Assembly (NCBI GenBank): GCA_021648755.1
Contig: JAKISG010000005.1
Coordinates: 62,001-126,000 of the forward strand
Source: Flavobacteriaceae bacterium
GTDB lineage: Bacteria; Bacteroidota; Bacteroidia; Flavobacteriales; Flavobacteriaceae
Direction of reading: 5' to 3'
DNA length: 64,000 bases
Shown: piece by piece, positions 1 through 9,521 of the stretch
How positions within the stretch are numbered: the first letter of the stretch is position 1
Layout: each line of letters begins with the position of its first letter
Translations under genes and position numbers: made by a program
The notes under the pieces: generated by a model
What the model saw: only the letters and a program-made list of their open reading frames with translations
Database searches by the model: none
What the model was told of the DNA's origin: nothing

Positions 1-261
1 ACCAACACCAGAATTTACTACTATAAGATCTATTTTGTTAAAGAAAGATGGTATTTCATCAAAAAACTTGCCGCAATCTTCAATATCTGTAATATCTTGT
101 TGTCTTATTGCATATTTTTTCGGATTTGTTATTTGTATTTCTTCTAATTTATCCAATCTTCTTCCTGTAATTAACACCTGATAACCATCATTTATTAATA
201 ATCTTGCTAATTCTCTGCCAATTCCTGATGTTGCACCTAAAATTATTGCATTTTTACTCAT
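1..261 (-). CDS. Short-chain dehydrogenase/reductase (5' part only)
   Basis: The gene runs off the left edge; only the first 87 codons are present, beginning with ATG at 261. The N-terminus is a classic Rossmann nucleotide-binding start: a hydrophobic beta strand, then the glycine motif G-A-T-S-G-I-G-R at about residues 9-16, then T-G-R-R at about residues 35-38, which in the SDR family tends to favour NADP(H). The last visible residues, V-V-N-S-G-V-G, match the N-A-G cofactor-stabilising motif of the family. The catalytic Tyr-x-x-x-Lys lies outside the window, so the substrate cannot be inferred. It is divergent from the small membrane protein at 298. Confidence 0.85.
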   Translation of the reverse strand, partial: MSKNAIILGATSGIGRELARLLINDGYQVLITGRRLDKLEEIQITNPKKYAIRQQDITDIEDCGKFFDEIPSFFNKIDLIVVNSGVG

Positions 262-269
262 AAAACTAT

Positions 270-277
270 TACTTTTG
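270..277 (+). promoter_or_regulatory. Promoter -7 box TACTTTTG of the 62-aa membrane protein gene
   Basis: This matches the Bacteroidota -7 consensus TAnnTTTG. It ends 20 bases before the ATG at 298, the usual distance in this window. No clear TTG -33 element is visible. It lies between two divergent genes. Confidence 0.55.
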
Positions 278-297
278 CCAGTAAATATACAAATTAT

Positions 298-486
298 ATG
301 TTTACTACTGGAAGAATTATATTTACAATAGGTTTTATTATTACATTTGCTGTAGCAATGTTTTTTGCATACTCAAAAGACTCAAAACATCGAAAATATT
401 ATTATAAAAATGTTTGGAAAGTTGGGTTAACAATTCTTTTAGTAATTATAACATTTACTATTTTGACTTTTTGGTTGCATGATTAA
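298..486 (+). CDS. Small conserved two-helix membrane protein
   Basis: 62 residues. Two hydrophobic segments (about residues 5-24 and 41-59) flank a short, strongly basic and tyrosine-rich loop (K-D-S-K-H-R-K-Y-Y-Y-K-N), so the protein should cross the inner membrane twice. I recall very similar short proteins of about 60 residues in many Flavobacteriaceae, all without known function. The start is supported by a consensus promoter box 20 bases upstream. It is monocistronic: the neighbours on both sides are on the opposite strand. No function is assigned. Confidence 0.75.
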   Translation: MFTTGRIIFTIGFIITFAVAMFFAYSKDSKHRKYYYKNVWKVGLTILLVIITFTILTFWLHD

Positions 487-519
487 TTTCTCTTAAATTC
501 GCAAAAGTAGCAAACTAAT

Positions 520-750
520 TTAAACCTGCTTAACCGAAATAATTTTAACAGGGCAGGCTTCTTTTGCTTTTAAATTTGCATCTAAAATAGACTCATCTAG
601 AGATTTTAGCGTATGAAATCCTTTTTTTTCAACCGATTGTAATAGCACTGATTTACCGTCTTTTTTAGAAATACGATATTGCTCAGGTGCAAATTCTACA
701 CAATAATTGCAACCGATACACTTTTTTCTTTGCAAGGTTATTACTATCAT
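520..750 (-). CDS. Single-cluster [4Fe-4S] ferredoxin
   Basis: 76 residues. The N-terminal motif C11-x2-C14-x2-C17 and a C-terminal C66-P are the four ligands of a single [4Fe-4S] cluster, as in monocluster ferredoxins. The second cluster motif of 2[4Fe-4S] ferredoxins is missing. It should act as a soluble low-potential electron carrier. It is the second gene of a tight pair: its ATG is 34 bases after the stop of the U32-family gene upstream, so the two are probably one transcript. Because U32 family members carry their own Fe-S cluster, this ferredoxin is a plausible electron donor to that enzyme, but this is inference. Confidence 0.88.
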   Translation of the reverse strand: MIVITLQRKKCIGCNYCVEFAPEQYRISKKDGKSVLLQSVEKKGFHTLKSLDESILDANLKAKEACPVKIISVKQV

Positions 751-784
751 TTTTTGAACCAGATGTTTACTAATGTCTAATTAG

Positions 785-2053
785 TTAGGTATTTGCCTTT
801 TCAAAAGCAAATTCAGTTTTTATAATTTTATATAATTTATCAGACTCTCTAATTCTAAAGTCTAATTTAAAAGTAACTAAATCTCCTTTTTTGGCAATGC
901 TATTTTCTTTATCGTTTACAAACATAGCTGTAACTTCCATTTCTTTTGCTCCTGTTGTTGGGCCTGTTATTAAAATGGTATCACCTATTTTTAAATCGTA
1001 GGCATCTATTTTAAATTCGCCTACTTTTGCTTTTGGAAAATAATGGGCTCCTTTACCTAAAAATACTTTTTTCTGTGTAGCGTGAGAGCCAGATTCTTTA
1101 GACCACTCGCCTAATTTTTGACCAAGATAATAGCCGTTCCAAAATCCGCGATTATAAACTTTGTCTAGTTCTTTCATCCAATTAATAACTTTTTCTTTAT
1201 TAAAAGTTCCGTTACTAATACTATCTATTGCATCGCGATAACATTTTATCACTTTTGCTACATATTCTGGCGCTCGACCTCGACCTTCAATTTTTAAAAC
1301 TTTAATTCCTGCATCAGCAACTTGGTCTAAAATATCAATGGTACACAAATCTTTTGGAGACATAATATATTCGTTGTCTAGTTCCATTTCAAAACCAGTT
1401 TCTTGATCTATTACCGTATATTTTTTTCGGCAATTTTGTTTACATGCACCACGATTTGCAGATGAATTGGCGGCATGTAAACTCATATAACATTTACCCG
1501 AAACAGCCATACATAATGCACCATGTCCAAAAATTTCAACTTCTATTAACCTACTGCTTGGTCCTTTTATCTGCTCTTTTTCTATACGTGTTGTAATGTG
1601 TTTTATTTGCCTTAAACTCAATTCTCTACTCAATACAACAGTATCTGCAAACATAGCGTAGAATTTTAAAGTTTCTATGTTTGTAATATTTATTTGTGTA
1701 GAGATATGTACTTCCATACCTTCGGAACGTGCTACTTGAATTACGGCTTGATCCATAGCAATTACAGCAGTAATATTTGCTTTTTTTGCACATTTTATCA
1801 AGGTTTTAATAACCGATAAATCATGATCGTAAATTATAGTATTTAATGTTAGGTAAGTTCTGACATTTTTTTCTTGGCATCGTTGCGATATTTCTTTTAA
1901 ATCATCTAAAGTAAAGTTAATAGATGCTCTAGCACGCATATTTAGTTGCTCTACACCAAAATAAATAGAATCTGCTCCGTTATCTAGGGCTGCTTGCATA
2001 GATTCAAAATTCCCAGCGGGAGCCATTAATTCTATAAAATTTGTTTTTTGCAA
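785..2053 (-). CDS. Peptidase U32 family protein (TrhP/YegQ-like, tRNA uridine hydroxylation)
   Basis: 422 residues. It holds the U32 signature E-x-F-x2-G-x-L-C-x6-C (about residues 172-188). Four cysteines, C181, C188, C204 and C208, sit where the Fe-S ligands of the family lie. Despite the peptidase name, the best studied members of this branch (E. coli TrhP/YegQ, RlhA) act in RNA hydroxylation; TrhP makes 5-hydroxyuridine at wobble position 34 of tRNAs. The length and the start of the core (I-E-L-M-A-P-A-G-N-F-E) fit TrhP/YegQ. The start codon appears to be TTG at 2053, directly preceded by an in-frame TAA; the only alternative is ATG at 2026, which would cut off the conserved I-E-L strand. 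A ferredoxin gene follows. The exact RNA substrate is inferred, not shown. Confidence 0.88.
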   Translation of the reverse strand: MQKTNFIELMAPAGNFESMQAALDNGADSIYFGVEQLNMRARASINFTLDDLKEISQRCQEKNVRTYLTLNTIIYDHDLSVIKTLIKCAKKANITAVIAMDQAVIQVARSEGMEVHISTQINITNIETLKFYAMFADTVVLSRELSLRQIKHITTRIEKEQIKGPSSRLIEVEIFGHGALCMAVSGKCYMSLHAANSSANRGACKQNCRKKYTVIDQETGFEMELDNEYIMSPKDLCTIDILDQVADAGIKVLKIEGRGRAPEYVAKVIKCYRDAIDSISNGTFNKEKVINWMKELDKVYNRGFWNGYYLGQKLGEWSKESGSHATQKKVFLGKGAHYFPKAKVGEFKIDAYDLKIGDTILITGPTTGAKEMEVTAMFVNDKENSIAKKGDLVTFKLDFRIRESDKLYKIIKTEFAFEKANT

Positions 2054-2182
2054 TTAAAATATTTTTTGCAAAGAAAGGTAATTTATCTTATAAATATTTC
2101 TTCTTTAACTTAATTTTTTTAGTTTTTACAAATGTTATGATTCTACATCTTTTTTTGGCTCAAGTCGTCTTGCTTAACAAAG

Positions 2183-5100
2183 TTATTTCACAACGGTAAT
2201 CCACTGCCCTTTTGTTCTTGTAAAGTAATCATTATCATACATAGCTTCTGCTTGTACACCGAATAAATAATATTTACCTAGATACGATGCGTTTAGCAAT
2301 ACATTAAAGGTTTTACTTTTTCTACTACCTAAACTAAAATAGAAATTAACTCGATCATCTCTAATATCTGTAAATTCTGCGCTACTAGATTTTACATTGC
2401 CATAATCGGTAAATCGGGTATTTACAATTTCCCAACCTGAAGGAAAAATTTGGGTCAGTGCAATATCGTTTACAGATCCTCCTTTTGTATTTTCAACGGT
2501 TACTTGAGCCATAAAATCGGCACCTTGCTTTAGTTCAGAAACAAGAATTATATTTCCTTTTTCGTCTTTATATTTTACCGAAACTTTTAAACCTCTAGTT
2601 TCCGAAATTTCTCGTCCTAAAGGTAAGATACCAGAATTTAATACACGTACAAACACATTGTTAGCATTGGTGTTTTTTAAGGTGATACTGTTTGTTCCAT
2701 AATTCACTTTTATTTTACGCTGTGCAATGGCTTTGCTTGTATTGATATTTTGCTGCCCTTGTGTATTAGCATTATAATTTAATGCGATACCTTTTCCGCC
2801 ATTTTTAGTAACCATTTTTGCTAATGCATATAAACTATATGCTGTTGATTGTGTGCTCATCCAACGATTAGTAGATAAGTTTTTTGCCATTAATTTTGCC
2901 AAATCTAAGGCTTGTTTTGGTTCGTCATTAGTAAGTAACATAGTCTCTAAGGCCATAGCTCTATTTCTGTCAACCGAACCGTAACTGTAATAATCATATT
3001 TATACGGTTTAAAATCTATATTTGCTTGATTTGACAATTTTACAGCTACTTCTTTTTGACCAGCAATTGCATAAGCTGCAGCCAAACGCCATTTTGCATC
3101 ATTACTTAGGTTTTCTTCACGCAATCTATTCATAGATGATAAATCTGCGTGATTTGCTAAAGCTAACGTATATAATCTATATGCTTGAGACAGCGTAGTA
3201 TTCCAATTATGAGAACTTGCTCTCCAATCTTTTGCAGTTCGTTTTTGATATTTTAACCAATTACTCATATAACTTAATGGTAAAACAAATCCTTTTTTTG
3301 CTGCTTCTAACATAAAATGTCCTCCGTAAGAAGTACCCCAATCGTTTGCATCATTTTGTCCTCTCCAATAAGATAATCCACCAGAAGGCGTTTGAAAATC
3401 GCTTAGTTTTTTTATGGCCATTTTAACATGATCTTCCATTTCTTGTTTTTTCTGAACTGTTAGGTCAAAAATGGTACCTAAATACAATTGTGGAAAAGCA
3501 CTAGATGTTGTTTGCTCTACACATCCATGAGGGTACTGGATTAAATATTGCATACGTTGTCCAAAATTCATGGGTGGTAATGTAGAAAATTCTAGGGTTG
3601 TTTTATTACTTCCCTTAATACCAAAGGTTTTAAAATCAATGGTTTTAGATGCATTTGGTTCTAAAATAATATCGATTACTTTATTAGTTATTGGGTTTGG
3701 ATTTACGACATCAATCTCGACTTCGTAAGAGGATTTTTCACCATTCCCTTGAGCGATAACTTCAATTTTACTAATGCCTTTTGCTTCGGAAACGTCTAAA
3801 TCAAAATATACCATTTTTTCGTCTGGTTTATCAAAATTTAAGGTTTGTACTCTTTTACCAATGATTTTTATTCCTTTACTTAATTTTAAGGAGATTTTTG
3901 CATTTTTAATTTTTTTATCCATTGCAAAAACGGCAACTGGAAGTGTTACTTTTTCTCCGGGGCTTAATTTTCTAGGTAAAGTGGCTAAAACCATTAGTGG
4001 TTTTTTAACGGGTGTTGTTTCTTCTGCCGAACCATATGCTGGTGAAGTATTATCGCCAGAGACTACCATTGTTCTAACTGAGCCAATGTATTTTGGCATT
4101 TTAATTATATGCGATTTGCTTTTATTTTTACCAACAGTAAATGGTCCTAAAGTTATGACTACTGGTTTAAATCGATTTGCTTTTTTAGATTTTTTGCCTT
4201 TGGCTTCTCCATCACCACCAATGGCATAAACTTGTTCTATACTACCTGAATATGCGCCAATAATAGCATCAAATAGATCCCATGTTTTTACACCTAAGGC
4301 TTGTTTTTTATAAAAATCTGTCCATGCATTTGGGGTTTTAAATCTGGTAATATCTAATAATCCTTCGTCAACAATTGCAATGGTATATGTCATAGGTTTA
4401 CCATTTTTTTCTTTGATTTTTAGTGTAAAATTTTCTTCGGGTTTTAAAGATTTTGGCATATCAATTATTGGTTGTATCTTAGTATTTGGATCTTCTACCA
4501 ATAATGGAATTATTCCGTACAAGCGTAAAGGTAAATCATTTTCTACTTTTGCATGAGGTTGTAATAATGAGATATTTACAAATACATTTGGTGCCATATT
4601 TTTATCAATAGGAATATCAATAACTGTTTCTCCTTTTTTTGTTTTTACCCATTTTTTATGCAATACTTCGCTACCATTTTCTATACTGATTAATGCGCGA
4701 CCTTCTGTACCGCTTGGAAACGTAATTCGTGCTGTTTCACCAACATTATACTTGTCTTTATCACTAGAGAAAACTAACATTTTTGCTGCCTCTGGGTCGT
4801 CACTACTTTGACGTTTCCACCAATCTTTATAAAAATAGGCTGTTCTACCTGTTGCATGTCCACTTTTTGGGTCATAAATTCGTATTAAATATCGGTTTCC
4901 GTTTTCGTTAGGAACATTAATTTTAAAATTTCCTTTACCATTATTATCGGTGTTAATTTTAAATGATTTAAAAGTTTTATGATATGAATTACTTACATAA
5001 GATGCTAAATCATCGTAAGAGGAGTTCCACCACCAGCGCCATTTTATTTCATAGATTTTTACTTCTAATCCTTTTCTTTTAATTGGGTTGCCTTTATCAT

Positions 5101-7771
5101 CAACAGTAACTACATCAAAAGTTATATCTTCATCAGTAAAAAAGGAACCGTAAGCACGAGATTTAGGTGATTTTAAACCTACAAAAGAGGTATATGGTGC
5201 GTAGTTTTTTGAAAAAACATCCATTGAATAATCGCCTCCTTTTTCAAAAGTACGTGTAAAGAAAGATGCTCTTAACATACCTGGTGCTTTATTTCCAAAA
5301 TCTATTTCTTTAGAAATTGTTGCATTTCCGTCAGCATCTAAAATACCGTCAAAAATGGTCAATTCCTCACTATTAAATGTACGTGTAGGATCGCTAAATT
5401 CATAGTTTGGATAGTTTTTAAAACTGGTATAGGCGTTAGAAAATTTAACTTTTACATCTGTTTTTAAATTTTTAGCAGGTGCTCCATGTAGCCATTTTAC
5501 TGCTAATTTACCTTGTATTGGTTTTTTTGCAGAAAAAATTTCATCTGTAAAATTTATTTTAATTTTTAATCGGTTAGGTTTTATAGTTTCTACTTTAAGG
5601 ACTTTGTAAAATGTTGCGCCACCAACACTGACCTTAACGTTCCAACTACCTGTTGGTGCTGTATCTGATGTTACTATGTCAAATTTATAGAATCCGTTAA
5701 TGCCTTGAGTTATTATTTTTTTATAAATCAATTTTTGTTTGGCATCGGTAACTTCCATACGTACAGGGTGATTTTTTGGTAATTTATTGGCTTTATCGTT
5801 TAGAATAAAGTTTAGATGTAGTGTGTCTCCTGGTCGCCAAACGCCTCTTTCTCCATAGATGTAACCTAATAATCCTTTTTCTAATCGTTTACCCGAAACA
5901 TCAAATTTACTTAGTGATAAAGAATTGCCATCTTCTAATTTTAGGTATGAAAAATTAGTACCATTAGAAACAATTGCAAAATAAGCATTTTTACTTTCAT
6001 CTATATTTGCAAATCCATCGTTATCGGTTGTTGTTGAAAGAATTTCTTGTTGTTGATAATTATAGAGTCTAATTTTTGCTCCTGAAACTGGTTTGGTTGT
6101 TAAAATATCGGTTACTGCAAAATAATAATTTTTGTTTGTTCCTTTTTTTACAATAACACCTAGATTTGATGCTAAAATATTTTGTGACACAATGCTATTA
6201 TCATCATGGTCGTAATAGGCTTGTTTGCATGGGTTTTCTCGATTGTTCCAATTATAATCGTAGTTGCGATAGTTATAAATTAAATTGTCCCAATATTGTT
6301 CTTCTTGTTCGTCTAATTCTGCTGCTTCTTTGGCTGTATAATTTTTAGTTTCATCGTAATAATAATCTTCTTCATAGTAATCTTCATCTTCATTATCTAT
6401 TGCTTCTGAGCCATCGCAGGTAAATAAAGCGTATTCTTTTTTAATACTAAATTCTACTCTATAAATTGCTCCTGGCTCTGTGTTTATTAACTTTGACAAA
6501 TCAACGGAATAGGTTTTAAATTTGCCATCATTTAGGAAGTTATTTTTAATTAATTGAATTGTTTTTTTAGCAATTCTTCTTCCAACCCTTCTAACTTCAT
6601 ATTGGTTATTACTATTTAAATTATTATTTTGAAGAAATTGTAATACATTTTTTTCATAAATTTTAATTACACGAACATCTACTGCTTTTAAATTTACGGC
6701 TTCAAAATTGAGATTTAAATTAGATGAGTTTGGCAAAATAACACCATTACTAATCAGGCGCACTTTTGGTTTTAATTGCTCAAAAGTAACCGTTGCAGTG
6801 TACGGATTTTTAAGTTTGTAATCATCACTGTTTTTAATGCCTTTAAAAACTTCTAGGTTTACATTGCCCACAATTCTTTTTGATGGATATACTTTTAACA
6901 GGTTACCATCAACAACATATCTTAATTCTCCAGCATTTTTTAGGTGCACTAAACCGCTAAAATCTTGTTGTTTTTTTAATGGGTCCGAAAAATTTATTTG
7001 TAAATGTAATTCTGGGGTATGTTCTACATTAACTCTTATTACGGAAAAATTATTTTTACCTAGAATTTTAAAAGTGTTTTCGCCTTTATTATCTATGTTT
7101 AATTTATTGCCATTCCATTTTATATCTATTTCAGAATCGTCTTCAAAGCGCTTAATACTATCTATTTTAAAAAGGAAACTTTGTGCAAATTCGATATTAT
7201 TTTCCCATTTAATATCGAGTTTTTTCCCTTTTTGTGATGCGTTTATTAATTGTTTTACATTTTCTATAGACATTACATCAGCCAATTGTACATTGCCTTC
7301 TAAAAATTGCCATTCTTTAGAATACGACTGTAAATTCTTTGTGGTGATATTAAAATTCTGTGCAATAGTTTTAAAAGAAAATTTATATTTATTTTGTCCT
7401 TTTTTAACAGTAAATAGTTTTCCTAATGTTACCGTAACGGTATATTCTGTATTTGATTTTAAATTTTCTTCTGGTTGAAAAATTAATGTTCGCTTGTTTA
7501 ATGCATATAATTTTCCCTTAACAGAAGGTGAAATACGAAATATACTTTTGTCAATTTCTTGATTTGCTTCCCAAGAATCTACATCTTTTGCCATGGTAAT
7601 TTTAATAGGTTCGGTAACAGAGACACGACCAGAAGTTGTATAATAAATGTAATCTTTATACTTAAAAAGATTATCTGTACTTGGTTTTTTATCTTTACAC
7701 GAAATAACTGTTGTAAAAACAATTATAAATAACACGATTGTTTTAATGAGTTTTTTAGTTGTTAATTGCAT
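2183..7771 (-). CDS. Alpha-2-macroglobulin family lipoprotein with thioester (protease trap)
   Basis: 1862 residues, the largest gene here. A signal peptide ends in a lipobox with Cys25, so it is a lipoprotein exposed in the periplasm or at the surface. It follows the bacterial alpha-2-macroglobulin plan: repeated beta-sandwich MG domains, the MG2 hallmark Y-G-E-R-G-V-W-R-P-G, a bait-region-containing middle part, and the thioester motif C1417-V-E-Q1420 in an alpha-helical thioester domain, then a C-terminal MG domain. The family traps attacking proteases: cleavage of the bait activates the Cys-Gln thioester, which binds the protease covalently. An acidic, Tyr/Glu/Asp-rich insertion lies near residues 455-510. 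In many proteobacteria the gene sits next to pbpC (PBP1c); no such gene is near here, which is usual for flavobacteria. Confidence 0.93.
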   Translation of the reverse strand: MQLTTKKLIKTIVLFIIVFTTVISCKDKKPSTDNLFKYKDYIYYTTSGRVSVTEPIKITMAKDVDSWEANQEIDKSIFRISPSVKGKLYALNKRTLIFQPEENLKSNTEYTVTVTLGKLFTVKKGQNKYKFSFKTIAQNFNITTKNLQSYSKEWQFLEGNVQLADVMSIENVKQLINASQKGKKLDIKWENNIEFAQSFLFKIDSIKRFEDDSEIDIKWNGNKLNIDNKGENTFKILGKNNFSVIRVNVEHTPELHLQINFSDPLKKQQDFSGLVHLKNAGELRYVVDGNLLKVYPSKRIVGNVNLEVFKGIKNSDDYKLKNPYTATVTFEQLKPKVRLISNGVILPNSSNLNLNFEAVNLKAVDVRVIKIYEKNVLQFLQNNNLNSNNQYEVRRVGRRIAKKTIQLIKNNFLNDGKFKTYSVDLSKLINTEPGAIYRVEFSIKKEYALFTCDGSEAIDNEDEDYYEEDYYYDETKNYTAKEAAELDEQEEQYWDNLIYNYRNYDYNWNNRENPCKQAYYDHDDNSIVSQNILASNLGVIVKKGTNKNYYFAVTDILTTKPVSGAKIRLYNYQQQEILSTTTDNDGFANIDESKNAYFAIVSNGTNFSYLKLEDGNSLSLSKFDVSGKRLEKGLLGYIYGERGVWRPGDTLHLNFILNDKANKLPKNHPVRMEVTDAKQKLIYKKIITQGINGFYKFDIVTSDTAPTGSWNVKVSVGGATFYKVLKVETIKPNRLKIKINFTDEIFSAKKPIQGKLAVKWLHGAPAKNLKTDVKVKFSNAYTSFKNYPNYEFSDPTRTFNSEELTIFDGILDADGNATISKEIDFGNKAPGMLRASFFTRTFEKGGDYSMDVFSKNYAPYTSFVGLKSPKSRAYGSFFTDEDITFDVVTVDDKGNPIKRKGLEVKIYEIKWRWWWNSSYDDLASYVSNSYHKTFKSFKINTDNNGKGNFKINVPNENGNRYLIRIYDPKSGHATGRTAYFYKDWWKRQSSDDPEAAKMLVFSSDKDKYNVGETARITFPSGTEGRALISIENGSEVLHKKWVKTKKGETVIDIPIDKNMAPNVFVNISLLQPHAKVENDLPLRLYGIIPLLVEDPNTKIQPIIDMPKSLKPEENFTLKIKEKNGKPMTYTIAIVDEGLLDITRFKTPNAWTDFYKKQALGVKTWDLFDAIIGAYSGSIEQVYAIGGDGEAKGKKSKKANRFKPVVITLGPFTVGKNKSKSHIIKMPKYIGSVRTMVVSGDNTSPAYGSAEETTPVKKPLMVLATLPRKLSPGEKVTLPVAVFAMDKKIKNAKISLKLSKGIKIIGKRVQTLNFDKPDEKMVYFDLDVSEAKGISKIEVIAQGNGEKSSYEVEIDVVNPNPITNKVIDIILEPNASKTIDFKTFGIKGSNKTTLEFSTLPPMNFGQRMQYLIQYPHGCVEQTTSSAFPQLYLGTIFDLTVQKKQEMEDHVKMAIKKLSDFQTPSGGLSYWRGQNDANDWGTSYGGHFMLEAAKKGFVLPLSYMSNWLKYQKRTAKDWRASSHNWNTTLSQAYRLYTLALANHADLSSMNRLREENLSNDAKWRLAAAYAIAGQKEVAVKLSNQANIDFKPYKYDYYSYGSVDRNRAMALETMLLTNDEPKQALDLAKLMAKNLSTNRWMSTQSTAYSLYALAKMVTKNGGKGIALNYNANTQGQQNINTSKAIAQRKIKVNYGTNSITLKNTNANNVFVRVLNSGILPLGREISETRGLKVSVKYKDEKGNIILVSELKQGADFMAQVTVENTKGGSVNDIALTQIFPSGWEIVNTRFTDYGNVKSSSAEFTDIRDDRVNFYFSLGSRKSKTFNVLLNASYLGKYYLFGVQAEAMYDNDYFTRTKGQWITVVK

Positions 7772-7955
7772 AATTAAATGGTTTTTATTAAAACAAATAC
7801 GATTGTTTTAAACTTGTTTTTAAGTATAAACTATTTAAAGAGATCCTTGTGCTTTTAAAATCTATTAAAATAATATGTTATTTCTATTAATGCTATAAAA
7901 TTACAAAATAATAGTGTTATTTCTAAATTTATTTTATAAACGAGGATTAATAATT

Positions 7956-7963
7956 TATATTTG
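7956..7963 (+). promoter_or_regulatory. Promoter -7 box TATATTTG of the DoxX-like gene
   Basis: A perfect TAnnTTTG box 20 bases before ATG 7984. It overlaps a GTG at 7963 that would otherwise open the same frame, which shows that the GTG cannot be the start. Confidence 0.6.
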
Positions 7964-7983
7964 TGCTAAATAGACACCAAATT

Positions 7984-8394
7984 ATGGAAAATTTATATGA
8001 ATTAGGCATGCAGAATGCCACCGAATTACTAATTCTTGCATTTTTAAGCGTAACTTTTTTACAATCTGGTATCGATAAATTAAGTGATTGGAAAGGGAAT
8101 TTAAGTTATATAAATTCTGTTTTTGAAAAAACTTTTTTAAAAAAATCGGCTCCTTTACTTTTAACTGTTGTTACTATAGGTGAACTAATTGGTGGTTTTT
8201 TAACTTTAGTAGGAGTTTTTCAAATTTACTTTTACGATTCTAAAAATTTAGGTTTACTTGGTGCTGTTATTTGTGCAAAAGTATTACTGGCATTACTATT
8301 TGGGCAACGTATAGCCAAAGATTATGCTGGAGCAATGACTATTGTTATTTATTTTATGGTTACTATTTTTGGGGTTTATATATTATCTAAATAA
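7984..8394 (+). CDS. DoxX-like membrane protein
   Basis: 136 residues from ATG 7984, the start chosen because a GTG seven codons earlier lies inside the promoter box. Four hydrophobic segments are visible (roughly residues 10-28, 55-75, 88-105 and 112-132), the usual DoxX fold of four membrane helices. The motif S-G-I-D-K-L at the end of helix 1 matches the family pattern. DoxX proteins are loosely linked to redox or sulfur stress and quinone-associated complexes, but many remain uncharacterised. It is divergent from the alpha-2-macroglobulin gene and stands alone. Confidence 0.72.
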   Translation: MENLYELGMQNATELLILAFLSVTFLQSGIDKLSDWKGNLSYINSVFEKTFLKKSAPLLLTVVTIGELIGGFLTLVGVFQIYFYDSKNLGLLGAVICAKVLLALLFGQRIAKDYAGAMTIVIYFMVTIFGVYILSK

Positions 8395-8507
8395 AGATAA
8401 TTTAGTAAAGCCTTTTTGGTCTTCAAAATTAGGTGCTATTGGTTTTAATTTCTTAAAAATGTGAATAACATTAACTGTTTAAGTTCCGTATTAGACTATT
8501 AAAATTG

Positions 8508-8515
8508 TATATTTG
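8508..8515 (+). promoter_or_regulatory. Promoter -7 box TATATTTG of the SPFH gene
   Basis: TAnnTTTG consensus 35 bases before ATG 8551, giving a leader of about 30 bases. No clear -33 TTG is seen. Confidence 0.5.
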
Positions 8516-8550
8516 ATACATTGATTTTTAACTTATAAAATAAAAAAATT

Positions 8551-9471
8551 ATGGATGTATTACTTAATAATTGGTGGATTATAATACCTATTTTAATATT
8601 GATTGCCTCTGGGTTCTTTATTGTAAAACAACAAACAATTGCTGTTGTAGAGCGTCTTGGTAAATTTACTAAAGATTATGGTGCAGGGTTTCAGTTTAAG
8701 ATTCCTATTATTGATAAAGTTGTTGGCCGCATAAGTTTACGTATTCAACAATTAGATGTTATTGTAGAAACTAAAACACAAGATGATGTATTTGTACATT
8801 TAAAAATATCTGTTCAGTTTCAAATTCAACGAAACCATGTATATAATGCGTTTTATAAATTACAAAACCCGCATGAACAAATTACTGCTTTTATTTTTGA
8901 TACGGTGAGGGCTGAAGTGCCTAAAATGCGTTTAGATGATGTATTTGTTAAAAAGGAAGAAATTGCTGTTGCAATACAACGTGAACTTAAAGAGGCTATG
9001 TTAGATTATGGTTATGATATTGTAAAAGCATTAGTAACCGATATTGACCCAGATGAAAACGTAAAGATTGCCATGAATAGAATTAATGCTGCTGAACGTG
9101 AAAAAGTAGCTGCTCAGCACGAAGGTGATGCACAACGTATTTTAATTGTAGAACGCGCAAAAGCAGAAGCAGAAAGTAAGCGTTTACAAGGTAGAGGTAT
9201 TGCTGATCAACGTAGAGAAATTGCTCGTGGTTTAGAAGAAAGTATGGAGGTTTTAAATAGAGCAGGTATAAACTCTCAAGAGGCTTCTGCATTAATTGTG
9301 ATAACTCAACATTACGACACGTTACAAAGTATTGGTGCTGATACTAATTCTAACTTAATTTTATTACCTAATAATCCAACGGCTGCAAGTTCTATGCTTA
9401 GTGATATGGTTACTAGTTTAGTTGCTGCTAATAAAATGAATGAATCTGCTAATAAAAATAAAAAGAAGTAA
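8551..9471 (+). CDS. SPFH/Band 7 (stomatin-like) membrane protein
   Basis: 306 residues. An N-terminal membrane helix (about 8-27) is followed by an SPFH domain (about 28-200; the stretch V-V-E-R-L-G-K-F and the P-H-E-Q-I...V-R-A-E-V-P block are typical) and then a coiled-coil-forming Ala/Glu/Arg-rich segment (about 180-240). The tail (270-306) is flexible and lysine-rich. SPFH proteins form large rings or cages on the inner membrane and organise membrane microdomains or control membrane proteases. The usual partner nfeD is not adjacent. Expressed from its own promoter; the convergent neighbour is tatA. Confidence 0.9.
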   Translation: MDVLLNNWWIIIPILILIASGFFIVKQQTIAVVERLGKFTKDYGAGFQFKIPIIDKVVGRISLRIQQLDVIVETKTQDDVFVHLKISVQFQIQRNHVYNAFYKLQNPHEQITAFIFDTVRAEVPKMRLDDVFVKKEEIAVAIQRELKEAMLDYGYDIVKALVTDIDPDENVKIAMNRINAAEREKVAAQHEGDAQRILIVERAKAEAESKRLQGRGIADQRREIARGLEESMEVLNRAGINSQEASALIVITQHYDTLQSIGADTNSNLILLPNNPTAASSMLSDMVTSLVAANKMNESANKNKKK

Positions 9472-9485
9472 GAAAAATTTATTTT

Positions 9486-9518
9486 AAAGTCAAGTTTCAT
9501 AGTGAAGCCTGACTTTTT
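9486..9518. terminator. Bidirectional terminator between the SPFH gene and tatA
   Basis: A hairpin with outer arms AAAGTCA (9486-9492) and TGACTTT (9510-9516) and an inner stem GTTTCA/TGAAGC with one wobble pair. A T run follows on the + strand and an A run precedes it, so it can serve both convergent genes. Confidence 0.75.
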
Positions 9519-9521
9519 AGT

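Noticed and set aside
3774..4229. Open frame of 151 codons on the + strand
   Set aside because: Antisense to the alpha-2-macroglobulin gene with no supporting promoter or homology.
6837..7478. Open frame of 213 codons on the + strand
   Set aside because: Antisense to the alpha-2-macroglobulin gene and made of low-complexity Cys/Phe/Ser residues typical of a shadow frame.
7963..7983. GTG start for the DoxX-like gene
   Set aside because: The GTG is the last base and beyond of the TATATTTG promoter box, so it cannot be in the mRNA; ATG 7984 is used.
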